NCBI RefSeq assembly: GCF_963259705.1
Contig: NC_081841.1
Span: 115,418,979 to 115,482,978, forward strand
Reading direction: 5' to 3'
DNA: 64,000 bases
Origin: Myotis daubentonii
Taxonomy: Eukaryota; Chordata; Mammalia; Chiroptera; Vespertilionidae
Shown here: positions 55,390 through 64,000 of the stretch, in pieces
Position numbering within the stretch: position 1 is the first letter of the stretch
Layout: the number at the start of each line of letters is the position of its first letter
Translations under genes and position numbers: made by a program
The notes under the pieces: generated by a model
What the model was told of the DNA's origin: nothing
The model's database searches: none
Seen by the model: only the letters and a program-made list of their open reading frames with translations

Positions 55390-57660
55390 TTGGTGTATAA
55401 AAATGTCATTGATTTCTGGATGTTAATTTTGTATCCTGCTACATTGCCAACTTCATTTATTAAATCTAGTAGTTTTTTGGTGGAGTCTTCAGGGTTTCTA
55501 TATACAATATCATGTCATCTGTGAAAAATGACAGTTACACTACCTTCTTTCCTATTGGATGCCTTTTTCTTCTTGTCTGATAACTGTGGCTAGGACTTTT
55601 AGTACTATGTTGAATAAGAGTGGTGATAGCAGACATGCCTGTCTTGTTCCTGTTCTTAAGGGAAACATTTTCAGTTTTTGCCCATTAAGTATGATGTTAG
55701 CTGTAGGCTCGTCATATATAGCATTTATTGTGTTGAGGTATGATCTCACTATTCCCACTTTCCTGAGAGTTTTTATCAAAAATGGGTGCTAGATTTGGTT
55801 GAATCCTTTTTGTGAATCCATTGATATGATCATGTGATTTTTATCTTTCATTTTGTTTGTGTGATGTATCACATTTATTGATTTGGGAATACTGTACCAG
55901 CTTTGCATCCCTGAGATAAATTCCACTTGGTCATCATATATATTTTTAATATATTGCTGGATCCAATTTGTTAATGTAATTATAAGGGATATTGGCCTGT
56001 AATTTTCTTTCCTTGTAGTGTCTTTATCTGGTTGTGAAATTAGGATAATGCTGCTCTTATAAAAAGAGCTTGGAATTGTTCCTTCCTCTTGGATATTTTG
56101 GAATAGGTTGATGAGGATAGGTGCTGGTTCTTCTTTGAATGTTCATTAAAATACTCATGTGAAGCTGTTCAGTCCAGGATTTTGGTTTACAGTGAGTTTT
56201 ATTTATTTTTTATTACAGCTTTAATTTAATTAGTTGTTATTGGTCTATTCAGATTTTCTGATTCTTCCTGTTTCAGTTTTGGAAGATTATATGTTTCTAG
56301 GAATTTATCCATTTTGCCTAGGTTGTCCAATTTGTTAGCACATAGTTGTTTGTGATATTTTCTTACAATCCTTTGTGTTTCTTTGGGGTCAGTTGTTACT
56401 TCATCACTTTTGTTTCTGATTTTATTTGGCTCCTCTCTCTTTGTTTCTTGATTAGTCTTGCTAGCAGTTCATTAATCTTGTTTATCTTTTCAAAGAACCA
56501 ACTCTGAGATTATTTCCTTCCTTCTACCTACTCTGTATTTTTTCTGTTCACTTTCTAATTCTTTTAGTTGGAGTGTTAGATAATTTATTATAAATTGTTC
56601 TTGTTTCTTGAGGTAGTCCTGTAGTGCTATGAACTTCTTTCTCAGGACTGCTTTCACTATGTCCTGTAGATTTTGGTTTGTTGTGTGTTCATTTTTATTT
56701 ATTTCCAGTAAGTTTTTTAAATATATTTTTTACTGACTTCAGAGAGGAAGGGAGAGGGAGGGAGAGATAGAAGCATCAATGATGAGAAAGAATCATTGAT
56801 CGGCTGCCTCCTGCCTGGCCCCCACTGGGGATTGAGTCCACAACCTGGGCATATGTGCCCTGACTGGGAATCAACCCATGACCTCCTGCTTCATTGGTCG
56901 ATGCTCAACCACTTAGCTGGGCTCCAGTAAGTTTTTAATTGCTTTCGTGATTTTACTGTTAACCCATTCATTGTTTAATAACATGGTCTTTAGCCTCTGT
57001 GTTTTTGAATCTTTTTGTGTTTGTATTATTAATTTCCAGTTCCATGTCATTGTAATATGATAAGATGGTTGACATGACTTCAATATTCTTGAACTTGTAG
57101 AGACTCATTTTGTGTCCCAATATGTGGTTTATCTTTGAGTATGTTCCATGTGCACTTGAGAAGAATGTAAATTCTGCAGCTTTGGGGTGAAATGTTCTAT
57201 AAATGTAAATTAAATCTACCTGATTTAGTGGGCCATTTAGGATCACTGTTTTCTTATTGATTTTTTTGTCTGGAAGATCTATCCAGTGAATCAGTGGGGT
57301 GTTGAAGTCCCTTACTATATATTGCTATCTATCCCTTTAAGTCTTTCAAAGGAGTTTTTAAAAAATATATTTAGGTGCTCCTATATTGGGTGCATATATG
57401 TTTACCAGGATTATATCATCTTGTTGAGTTGATCCATTTAGTATTATGTAGTGACCTTCTTTGTCTTTTTTAGGGCCTTTTCTTTGAAGTCTGTTTTGTC
57501 AGCTATAAATATTGGACCAGCTGCTTTTTTGTTGTTTCCATTTTCATGGAAAAATATTTTCCATCCATTTGCTATTCTCCTGTGTGAGTCTTTGGTTCTG
57601 AAATGGGTCTCTTGCAGACAGCACATATATAGGGCATGTTTTCTTATCCATTGAGGTACC
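55390..57660 (-). mobile_element. L1 (e2), ORF2 RT and endonuclease remnants
   Basis: Contains RT palm text at 55552-55779 ([20 protein letters not shown]) and endonuclease text at 56968-57246 (YSKINHILGHKMSLYKFKNI) and 57444-57626 (CCLQETHFRTKDSHRR), in order, on the minus strand and all broken. A Ves SINE interrupts at 56718-56922. It ends near 57660, so ORF1 is not reached. Confidence 0.88.
56718..56922 (-). repeat. Ves SINE
   Basis: Minus strand with the perfect 14-bp duplication tccagtaagttttt at 56704-56717 and 56923-56936. Confidence 0.94.
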
Positions 57661-57679
57661 CTATGTCAGGAAATTAATT

Positions 57680-58020
57680 AGAAGATGATTGGCAGATGGT
57701 ACTGGCAAGATGGGCTGGACACACCCTGGAGCCAACCTCCTGTGGTCCCTCCCCTGCTGGTTGCAACTGGGGCAGCACGGGGATTGAAGGGTGTCTGCAG
57801 AGTGAGTGGGGTCCCTCTGGCAGATGGGGTCCTTAAGCCTGGCCTGCAGGGATTGGGCTGAAACCGGCAGTTCAACATCTCCCGAGGGGTCCCGGAGTAT
57901 GAGAGAGCACTCTGCAAAGTTGCTGTCACTCGGCAGCTCCTGCATTGAGCGTCTGCCCCCTGGTGGTCAGTGCATGTCATACCTACCAGCCGGTCAGCAG
58001 GTCAGCAGGTCGGCTGGTCA
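57680..58020. mobile_element. Helitron-derived fragment without clear ends
   Basis: 'cgaggggtcccggagtatga' and 'gagcgtctgccccctggtgg' also occur inside the Helitrons at 10182 and 18877. It ends in a short (cagcaggt) tandem and a TA/CA microsatellite (58029-58072). Neither a TCCTAT start nor a CTAG hairpin is visible. Confidence 0.55.
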
Positions 58021-58072
58021 GCCGGGCAGATATATATATATATACACACACACACATATACACACACATATG

Positions 58073-58535
58073 TTTTATTATTGATAGTATTACAGATATC
58101 TCCCATTTCCCCCCCCCCCCTTTACACCATTCATCCCAACCCCTACCCATCCCTCCAGGTCTTTAACACCCTATTATACAGGCCCATAGGCTACACATAT
58201 AAATATATGTCCTTTAGTTTATCTCTTCTCATCCCCACAACCCCACATCAAGGTATATCAGTCTGTTCCATGACTTCATGATACAGGTCTTATTTTATTG
58301 GTTAATTCATTTTATTCATTGAATTCCACAAATAAGTGAGGTCATATGATATTTGTCTTTCCCAGACTGGCTTATTTCACTTAACATAATATTCTCCAAG
58401 TTTATCCATGCTGTCTCAAAGGGTAAGAGACTCCTTTTCTTTACAGCTGCATAGTACTCCATTGTGTGAATGTTTCACAGCTTCTTTATCCACTCATTTA
58501 CTGATGGGCATTGGGCTTTTTCCAAATCTTAGCTG
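58073..58535 (-). mobile_element. L1 (f), 3' UTR and ORF2 end
   Basis: A new minus-strand 3' end ('ttgatagtattacagatatc', 'ccacaaataagtgaggtcat'). It continues in pieces to the end of the window. Confidence 0.87.
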
Positions 58536-58830
58536 TCTATAATAAAAGCATAATATGCTAATTAGACCAGACAGCCAAATGACCTTCCAGATGAAGCCAC
58601 AGCAGCGGGGGCCAAGGCAAAGGCAGTTAGGGCCAATCAGGCAGGCAGGCAAGCAGTTAGGGTCAATCAGGCAGACAGGTGAGCTGTTAGGGGCAATGAG
58701 GCAGGCAGGCGAGTGGTTAGGGGCCATCAGGCAGGTAGGCAGTTGGACATCTCCCAAATTGTGAGAGGGTGAAGGCCAGGCTGAGGGTCCTCCCCCCTGC
58801 CTGCATGAATTTCGTGCACTGGGCCTCTAG
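58536..58830 (+). mobile_element. Helitron in L1
   Basis: 5' TCTATAATAAAAGCATAATA, 3' tgcatgaatttcgtgcactg then GGCCTCTAG ending 58830. The interior repeats a roughly 35-bp 'gttaggggcaatcaggcaggcaggcgagcag' unit about four times. Confidence 0.92.
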
Positions 58831-59515
58831 TTGTAAATAATGCTACTATGAATATCGGATGCATATATTTTTTCTGATTGGTGTTTCAGGATTTTTAGGA
58901 TAAAATCTCAGAAGTGGGATCAATGGATCAAATGGAAGTTTCTTTTTTTAATTTTTTAGAGTAAACTCCATACTGTTTTTCATAGTGGCTGCACCAATCT
59001 GAATTTCCACCAGCAGAGAATCAGTGTTCCCTTTATCCTGCATCCTTGCCAGTAGTTGTTGTTTGTTGATATATTTATGATAATCATTCTGACAGGTGTG
59101 AGGTGATATCTCATTGTGGTTTTAATTCGCATTTCTCTGAGGAGTAGTGAATTTGAGTAATTTTTTATGTGTCTCTTCGCCATTTGTATGGCCTCTTTGG
59201 AGCAATGCCTATTCAGGTCTTCTGCCCATTTTTTAATTGGGTTGTTTGTCTTCCTTTGTTTAGCTGTATGAGTGCTTTATATATTTTGGATACTAACCCC
59301 TTATCAGATGTATCCTTGGCAAATATATTCCCCCATACAGTGCGTTTCCTTTTCATTTTGATGGTGGTTTCTTTTGCTGTACAGAAGCTTCTTATTTTGA
59401 TGTAGTCCCATTTACTTATTTTCTCCTGTATTTTCTTTGCCCTAGGAGATGTATCAGCAAAAATTCTGCTACAATGAGATGTCTGAGATTTTCTTCTAAA
59501 ATTTTTATGGTTTCA
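58831..59515 (-). mobile_element. L1 (f), ORF2
   Basis: ORF2 C-terminal and upstream text ('gtaaataatgctactatgaa', 'tgtagtcccatttacttatt'); broken. Confidence 0.87.
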
Positions 59516-59902
59516 CTAGAGGCCCAGTGCATTAAATTTATGCACTGGGAGGGGGGGGGGCAGTGTCCCTCAGCCCAGCCTGCACCCTCTCTAATCTGGG
59601 ACATCCCTCTCACAATCCGGGACCACTGGCTCCTAACGGCTCACCTGCCTGCCTGCCTGATTTCCCCTAACTGCTTCTGCCTGCCAGCCTGATCATCCCT
59701 AACCATTCCCCTGCCAGCCTGATCGACACCTAACTGCTCCCCTGCTGGCCCAATCGCCCACAACTGCTCTCCCTTGCCGGCTATCTTGTGATGGCCATCT
59801 TGTGATGACATGGAGGCGGCCATCTTGTGACCACATGGGGGCAGCCATATTGTGCAAGGGCATGATGGTCAATTTGCATATCACCCTCTTTATTATATAG
59901 GA
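59516..59902 (-). mobile_element. Helitron in L1
   Basis: CTAG at 59516-59519 with hairpin gtgcattaaatttatgcac; 5' terminus the complement of TCCTATATAATAAAGAGG ending at 59902. L1 reads ..ggtttca|tgacttac.. across it. The interior contains several 'gcctgcctgatttcccctaa' units and 'gccatcttgtgatgacatgg' repeats. Confidence 0.93.
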
Positions 59903-60715
59903 TGACTTACATTTAAGTCTTTTATCCATTTTAAGTTTATTCTTCTGTATGGTATAAGTTGGTGGTCTAGTTTCGTGTTTTGTTTTGTGTTTTTTTTTCA
60001 TGTGTCTGTGCAGTTTTCAAATACCATTTGCTGAAGAGGCTGTCTTTACTCCATTGTAAGTTCTTGCTTCCTCTATCAGATATTAATGGATCATAATGGT
60101 GTCAGTCAATTTCTAAGATATCTGCTCTGATCCATTGGTCTGTATGCCTGTTCCTGTGCCAGTACCAAGCTGTTTTTGGTATAAGGACTTTGTAGTATAA
60201 TTTGATATTCAGTATTGTGATCACTACAACTTTTACTTCCTTCTTAAACTTGCTTCAGCTATTCAGTGTTTTTGTTGCCTTTATATACAGTTTTGGAGTA
60301 TTTGTTCTAGTTTGTGAAATATGATGTTGGTATTTTAATAGGGATTGCATTGCATGTATAAGTTGCTTTGTGTAGCATAGACATTTTAATTATGTTAATT
60401 CTTCCAATCCATGTACATACTATAGGTTACCATTTTTTGTCTCTTCCTCTATTTCTTTTTTCAATGCACTATAGTTCTCTAAGAACAGGTCTTTTACGTA
60501 CTTGGTAACTCTATTCTTAGGTATCTTATTTTTTGTTGTTGTAATGGTAAATGAGATTGTATTTTTTATTTCTTTTTCAGAGAGTTCATTATTGGTGTAT
60601 AAAAATTTCATCAATTTCTGGATATTGATTTTGTATCCTGCTACCTTGTTGAATAGATTTATTAAGTCTAGTAGTTTCCTGGTGAAGTTTTTAGGGTGGT
60701 TTTTTTTGTATAATA
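59903..60715 (-). mobile_element. L1 (f), ORF2
   Basis: ORF2 continues ('gacttacatttaagtctttt', 'tgtgccagtaccaagctgtt'). Confidence 0.87.
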
Positions 60716-60950
60716 CTAGAAGCCCAATGCATGAAATCCATGCAAGAGTAGGCCTTCCTTCCTCCAGCTGCCATCACTGGCTTCCCTCTAGCACCCAGGA
60801 CCCGGGCTTCCCTCTGGCCACTGGCACCCGGGACCTGGGCTTCCCTCCAGCTTCCAGCAGACACCCAGGACCTGGTCTTCCCTCGCAGCCCCAGCTTCGT
60901 ACAGAAGGTTGTCTTGTCTAATTAGCATATTACCCTTTTAAAATTATAGA
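60716..60950 (-). mobile_element. Short Helitron in L1
   Basis: CTAG at 60716-60719 (ctagaagcccaatgcatgaa), 5' terminus the complement of TCTATAATTTTAAAAGGG ending at 60950. L1 resumes with tcatgtcatctgtaaataat. Confidence 0.9.
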
Positions 60951-61051
60951 TCATGTCATCTGTAAATAATGAGAGTTTTACTTCTTCCTTTCTAATCTGG
61001 ATGTTTTTGTCTCTTCATCTTGTCTGATTGTGATTAGGATTTACAGTACTA
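60951..61051 (-). mobile_element. L1 (f), RT region
   Basis: 'gtcatctgtaaataatgaga' is the complement of the FADD-motif region. Cut at 61051 by a tiny Helitron-like insert. Confidence 0.85.
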
Positions 61052-61128
61052 TCCAGAGGGAAGTTAGTGCTGGCAGCTGGGGGAAGGAAGGCCTACTCTT
61101 GCATGAATTTCATGCATCGGGCCTTTAG
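61052..61128 (+). mobile_element. 77-bp Helitron-like insert with 3' end only
   Basis: Begins TCCAGAGGGAAGTTAG and ends gcatgaatttcatgcatcgg then GCCTTTAG. Removing it restores L1 (cagtacta|tgttgaataa), so it sits between A and T like a full Helitron. It lacks the TAATAAAAG 5' terminus. Confidence 0.82.
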
Positions 61129-62854
61129 TGTTGAATAAGAGTGGTGAAAGTGGACATCTTGTTCCTCTTCTTAAGGGAAACACTTTTCGTTTTTACCCAT
61201 TAGGTATTATGTTGGCTATAGGTCTGTCATATATGGCCTTTATTTATGTTGAGGTATGTTTCCTCTACTCCCACTTTCTTGAGAATTTTAATTTTTAAAA
61301 AAAGGGGTGCTGGATTTTGTTGAATGCTTTGTCTGCATCTATTGATATAATCATGTGCCTTTTATCTTTCAATTAGTTTATGTGATGTATCACTTTGTTT
61401 ACTTTGAAGATATTGTGCCAGCCTTGCATTCCCAGAATAAATTCCATTTGATCATGTTGTATTATCTTTTTAATACATTCCTGGATCCATTTTGCTAGTT
61501 ATTTTGTTGAGGATTTTAGCATCTGTGTTCATCAGGGATATTGGCCTATAATTCTCTTTCTTTGCACTGTCTTTATCTGGTTTTAGAATTAGGATAATTC
61601 TGGCTTCATAAAAAGAACATGGAAGTGTTCCTTCCTCTTGAATTGTTTTGGATAGTTTGATGAGGATAGATGTTAATTCTTCTTTGAATGTTTGGTAAAA
61701 TTCTCTAAATTCATCTGATCCAGGACTTTTGTTGTTGGGATATTTTTGATTACTGCTTTTATTTCCTCACTTGTTATTGGCCTATTCAGGTTTTCTGATT
61801 CATCTTGATTGACTGTTGGAAGATTGTATATTTCTAGAAATTTGTCCATTTCACCCAGATTGTACTGTTTGTTGACATATAAATGTTCATACTATTTGCT
61901 TAAGATCCTTTGTATTTCTGTGGTGACTACTATATTCTCACTTTCATTTTATTTATTTTATTTATTTTGGTCCTCTCTCTTTGTTTCTTGATGAGTCTGG
62001 CTAGAGGTTCATTAACCTTGTTTATCTTTTTAAAGAACCAGCTCTTGGATTCATTGTTCTTTTTGTTTTGTTTTTTAAAATATATTTTATTGATTTTTCA
62101 CAGAGAGGAAGGGAGAGGGATAGAGAGTTAGAAACATCAATGAGAGAGAAACATTGGTCAGTTGCTTCCTGCACACCCCCTACTGGGGATGTGCCCACAA
62201 CCAAGGTACATGCCCTTCACCGGAATTGAACCTGGGACCTTTCAGTCTGCAGGCTGATGCTCTATCCAATGAGCCAAACTGGTTAGGGCACTTTTTGTTC
62301 TCTTTTTTTATTGTCTGTGTCATTTATTTCCACTCTGATCTTTATTTCCTTCCTTCTACTTACTTGGGCTCTCCTTCTAATTCACTTAGTTGTAGGGTTA
62401 GGTAGTTTATTAGTGCTTTTTCTTGTTTCTTGAGATAGGCTTATAGTGCTATGAAATTCCCTCCCAGGGCTGCTTTCACCATGTGCCATAGTTTTTGAAT
62501 GGTTGTGTGTTCATTTTCATTTGTTTCTGGAAAGTTTTTATTTCTTGCTATATCTCACTGGTAACCCATTCATTGTTTCATTGTTTAATAACATCCTATT
62601 TGGCCTCCATGTATTTGAGTGCTTTTGAGGTTGTTGTTTTTTTTTATTATAGTAGATTTCTAACTTCATGCTATTGTGATTTGAGAAGATGCTTGATATT
62701 ATATCAATCATATTTAATTTGTATAGGCTTGTTTTGTATCTGAACATGTGTTCTATCTTTGAGAATGCTTAATGTGCACTTTAAAAGGATGTATATTCTG
62801 TTCATTTGGGATGAAATGTTCCATAAATATCAATTAGGTCCATCTGATCTAGTG
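61129..62854 (-). mobile_element. L1 (f), ORF2 RT to endonuclease
   Basis: RT palm to endonuclease text in order ('tgttcctcttcttaagggaa', 'ctgtctttatctggttttag', 'tctatctttgagaatgctta'). A Ves SINE lies at 62068-62290. Stops at the gap. Confidence 0.87.
62068..62290 (-). repeat. Ves SINE
   Basis: Minus strand; duplication ctttttgtt at 62059-62067 and 62291-62299; head 'gagccaaactggttagggca'. Confidence 0.93.
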
Positions 62855-63054
62855 NNNNNNNNNNNNNNNNNNNNNNNNNNNNNNNNNNNNNNNNNNNNNN
62901 NNNNNNNNNNNNNNNNNNNNNNNNNNNNNNNNNNNNNNNNNNNNNNNNNNNNNNNNNNNNNNNNNNNNNNNNNNNNNNNNNNNNNNNNNNNNNNNNNNNN
63001 NNNNNNNNNNNNNNNNNNNNNNNNNNNNNNNNNNNNNNNNNNNNNNNNNNNNNN
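62855..63054. other. Assembly gap (200 N)
   Basis: Exactly 200 N, as in the first gap. ORF2 endonuclease lies to the left and a Helitron interior to the right, so missing sequence of unknown length includes the Helitron 3' end. Confidence 0.98.
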
Positions 63055-63325
63055 TCCTGGATCACCGGCTCCTAATCGCTCACCTTCCTGCCTGCCTGGT
63101 CATCCCTAACTGCCAGCCCCCACTGGCCTAATTGCCCCTCACTGCCTCTGCATGCTAGCCTAATTGTCCCTAACTGCCCCCCCTACCAGCCTGGTCGCCC
63201 CACTCAGCCTGCTTGTTCAGTTGTTTTGATCATCCCTCACTAATCCCCCTGTTGGCCTGGTCATAGGCAGCCATTTTGTGAGGGTATGAGGGTTAATTTG
63301 CATATTACCTCTTTATTATATAGGA
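63055..63325 (-). mobile_element. Helitron, 3' end lost in the gap
   Basis: 'gcctgcctggtcatccctaa' units and 'gccattttgtgagggtatga' as in 59516-59902; the 5' terminus is the complement of TCCTATATAATAAAGAGG, ending at 63325. Confidence 0.88.
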
Positions 63326-64000
63326 TTGATTTAAATGATAGCTTTGCTGGATATAGTAGTCTTAGATGTGAGCCCTTGCTTTTCATTACTTTGAGTACAT
63401 CATACCACTCCCTTCTGTCCTGAAGTGTTTCCATTGAGAATTCATCTGACATTCTAATGGGAACTTCTTTGTAGGCAATTTTCTGTCACTCTCTTGCTAC
63501 CTTTAATATTATTTCTTTGTTTTAACATTTGCCATTTTGATTATTATGTGTCTAGGTGTGGGTCTTTTTGGGGTTGTCTTTATTGGAACTTTCTGTGCCT
63601 CCTGAACTTGTATGACATTTTCCTTCACTTGGTTAGGGAAATTTTCTGTCATTATTTCTTTAAACAGGTTACTCTCTTCCCCTTCTGGCATTCCTATAAT
63701 GTGGATGTTATGTTTCATGTTTTCCCTGAGCTCCTTTATGCTATCTTCCTGCTTTTAATTCTTTTTTTTCTATTTGCTGCTCTAATTGGGTATTTATTTT
63801 TATTTAGTCTTCCAAATTTCTGACTTGGTCTTCTGCTTCTTCCAGTATACATTTAATTTTTTCCAGGGTGTTATTGGTATCAGGTATATCATTTTTCATT
63901 TCTTTCTGGTTCTTGTTCATGGCCTCTATTTCCTTTTAACTGTTGTAATTTCTTTAAACATCTTTATAACTATTGCTTTGAACCCTGTCTCATAGGTTGC
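63326..64000 (-). mobile_element. L1 ORF1 remnant at window end
   Basis: 'atgatagctttgctggatat' and 'ttattatgtgtctaggtgtg' are the complement of L1/HAL1 ORF1 (C-terminal domain and RRM). Pieces of frame at 63261-63452 (RREWYDVLKVMKSKGSHLRL) and 63509-63718 (MKHNIHIIGMPEGEESNLFK) are broken from each other. It may belong to L1 (f) or be another HAL1; the gap hides the link. Confidence 0.75.

Overview
This is vertebrate, almost certainly vesper-bat (Vespertilionidae), nuclear DNA. The evidence is the combination of HeliBat-type Helitrons (5' TCCTAT..TAATAAAAG, 3' GTGCAC hairpin then CTAG), tRNA-derived Ves SINEs, bat L1 and half-L1 (HAL1) elements, a SPIN-like hAT element, a short mariner-type element and a gammaretrovirus-like ERV. 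There are no bacterial-style genes, operons, CRISPR arrays or RNA genes.

The only host coding exon I can support is 27600-27739 (+), a 140-bp internal exon of the cation channel TRPC4, with a clean AG acceptor and an AAG|GTAAAT donor. Nearly everything else is therefore read as TRPC4 intron. The exon lies in a repeat-poor island (about 23.6-28.4 kb) inside very repeat-dense flanks.

Layout: 1-2640, minus-strand ERV (late RT, RNase H, integrase, gutted env). 2.7-8.0 kb, an old minus-strand L1 split by a two-unit Helitron composite and by a full-length HAL1 with an intact 296-aa ORF1. 8.5-19.3 kb, Helitrons, a mariner MITE, a second large minus-strand L1, three Ves SINEs, a second HAL1 and a second plus-strand Helitron composite. 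19.3-28.4 kb, mostly unique intron with a hAT, a MIR, one Helitron with a large palindrome, and the exon. 28.4-31.5 kb, an L1 carrying three head-to-tail Helitrons. 31.5-37.8 kb, unique intron with MIRs, one Ves, a hAT with perfect 8-bp target duplications and one Helitron. 37.8-40.2 kb, a Helitron enclosing a processed TFPT pseudogene. 40.5-47.0 kb, a decayed near-full-length L1. 47.1-48.1 kb, Tigger-like and SPIN-like DNA transposons. 49.6-64 kb, nested minus-strand L1s hosting seven further Helitrons with at least one clear terminus, a 77-bp Helitron-like insert, a third HAL1 and two Ves. Two runs of exactly 200 N (15199-15398, 62855-63054) are assembly gaps.

The most notable pattern is Helitron behaviour. 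Two kinds of unit, called A and B here, occur joined in the same A-then-B order at four loci in both orientations. Many copies sit precisely between A and T of L1 sequence that is otherwise continuous. Two Helitrons carry host-derived cargo (the TFPT retrocopy; a MIR-containing block). All Ves SINEs and nearly all L1s are antisense to TRPC4. All calls are by reading and recalled family features; no alignment or database search was run.
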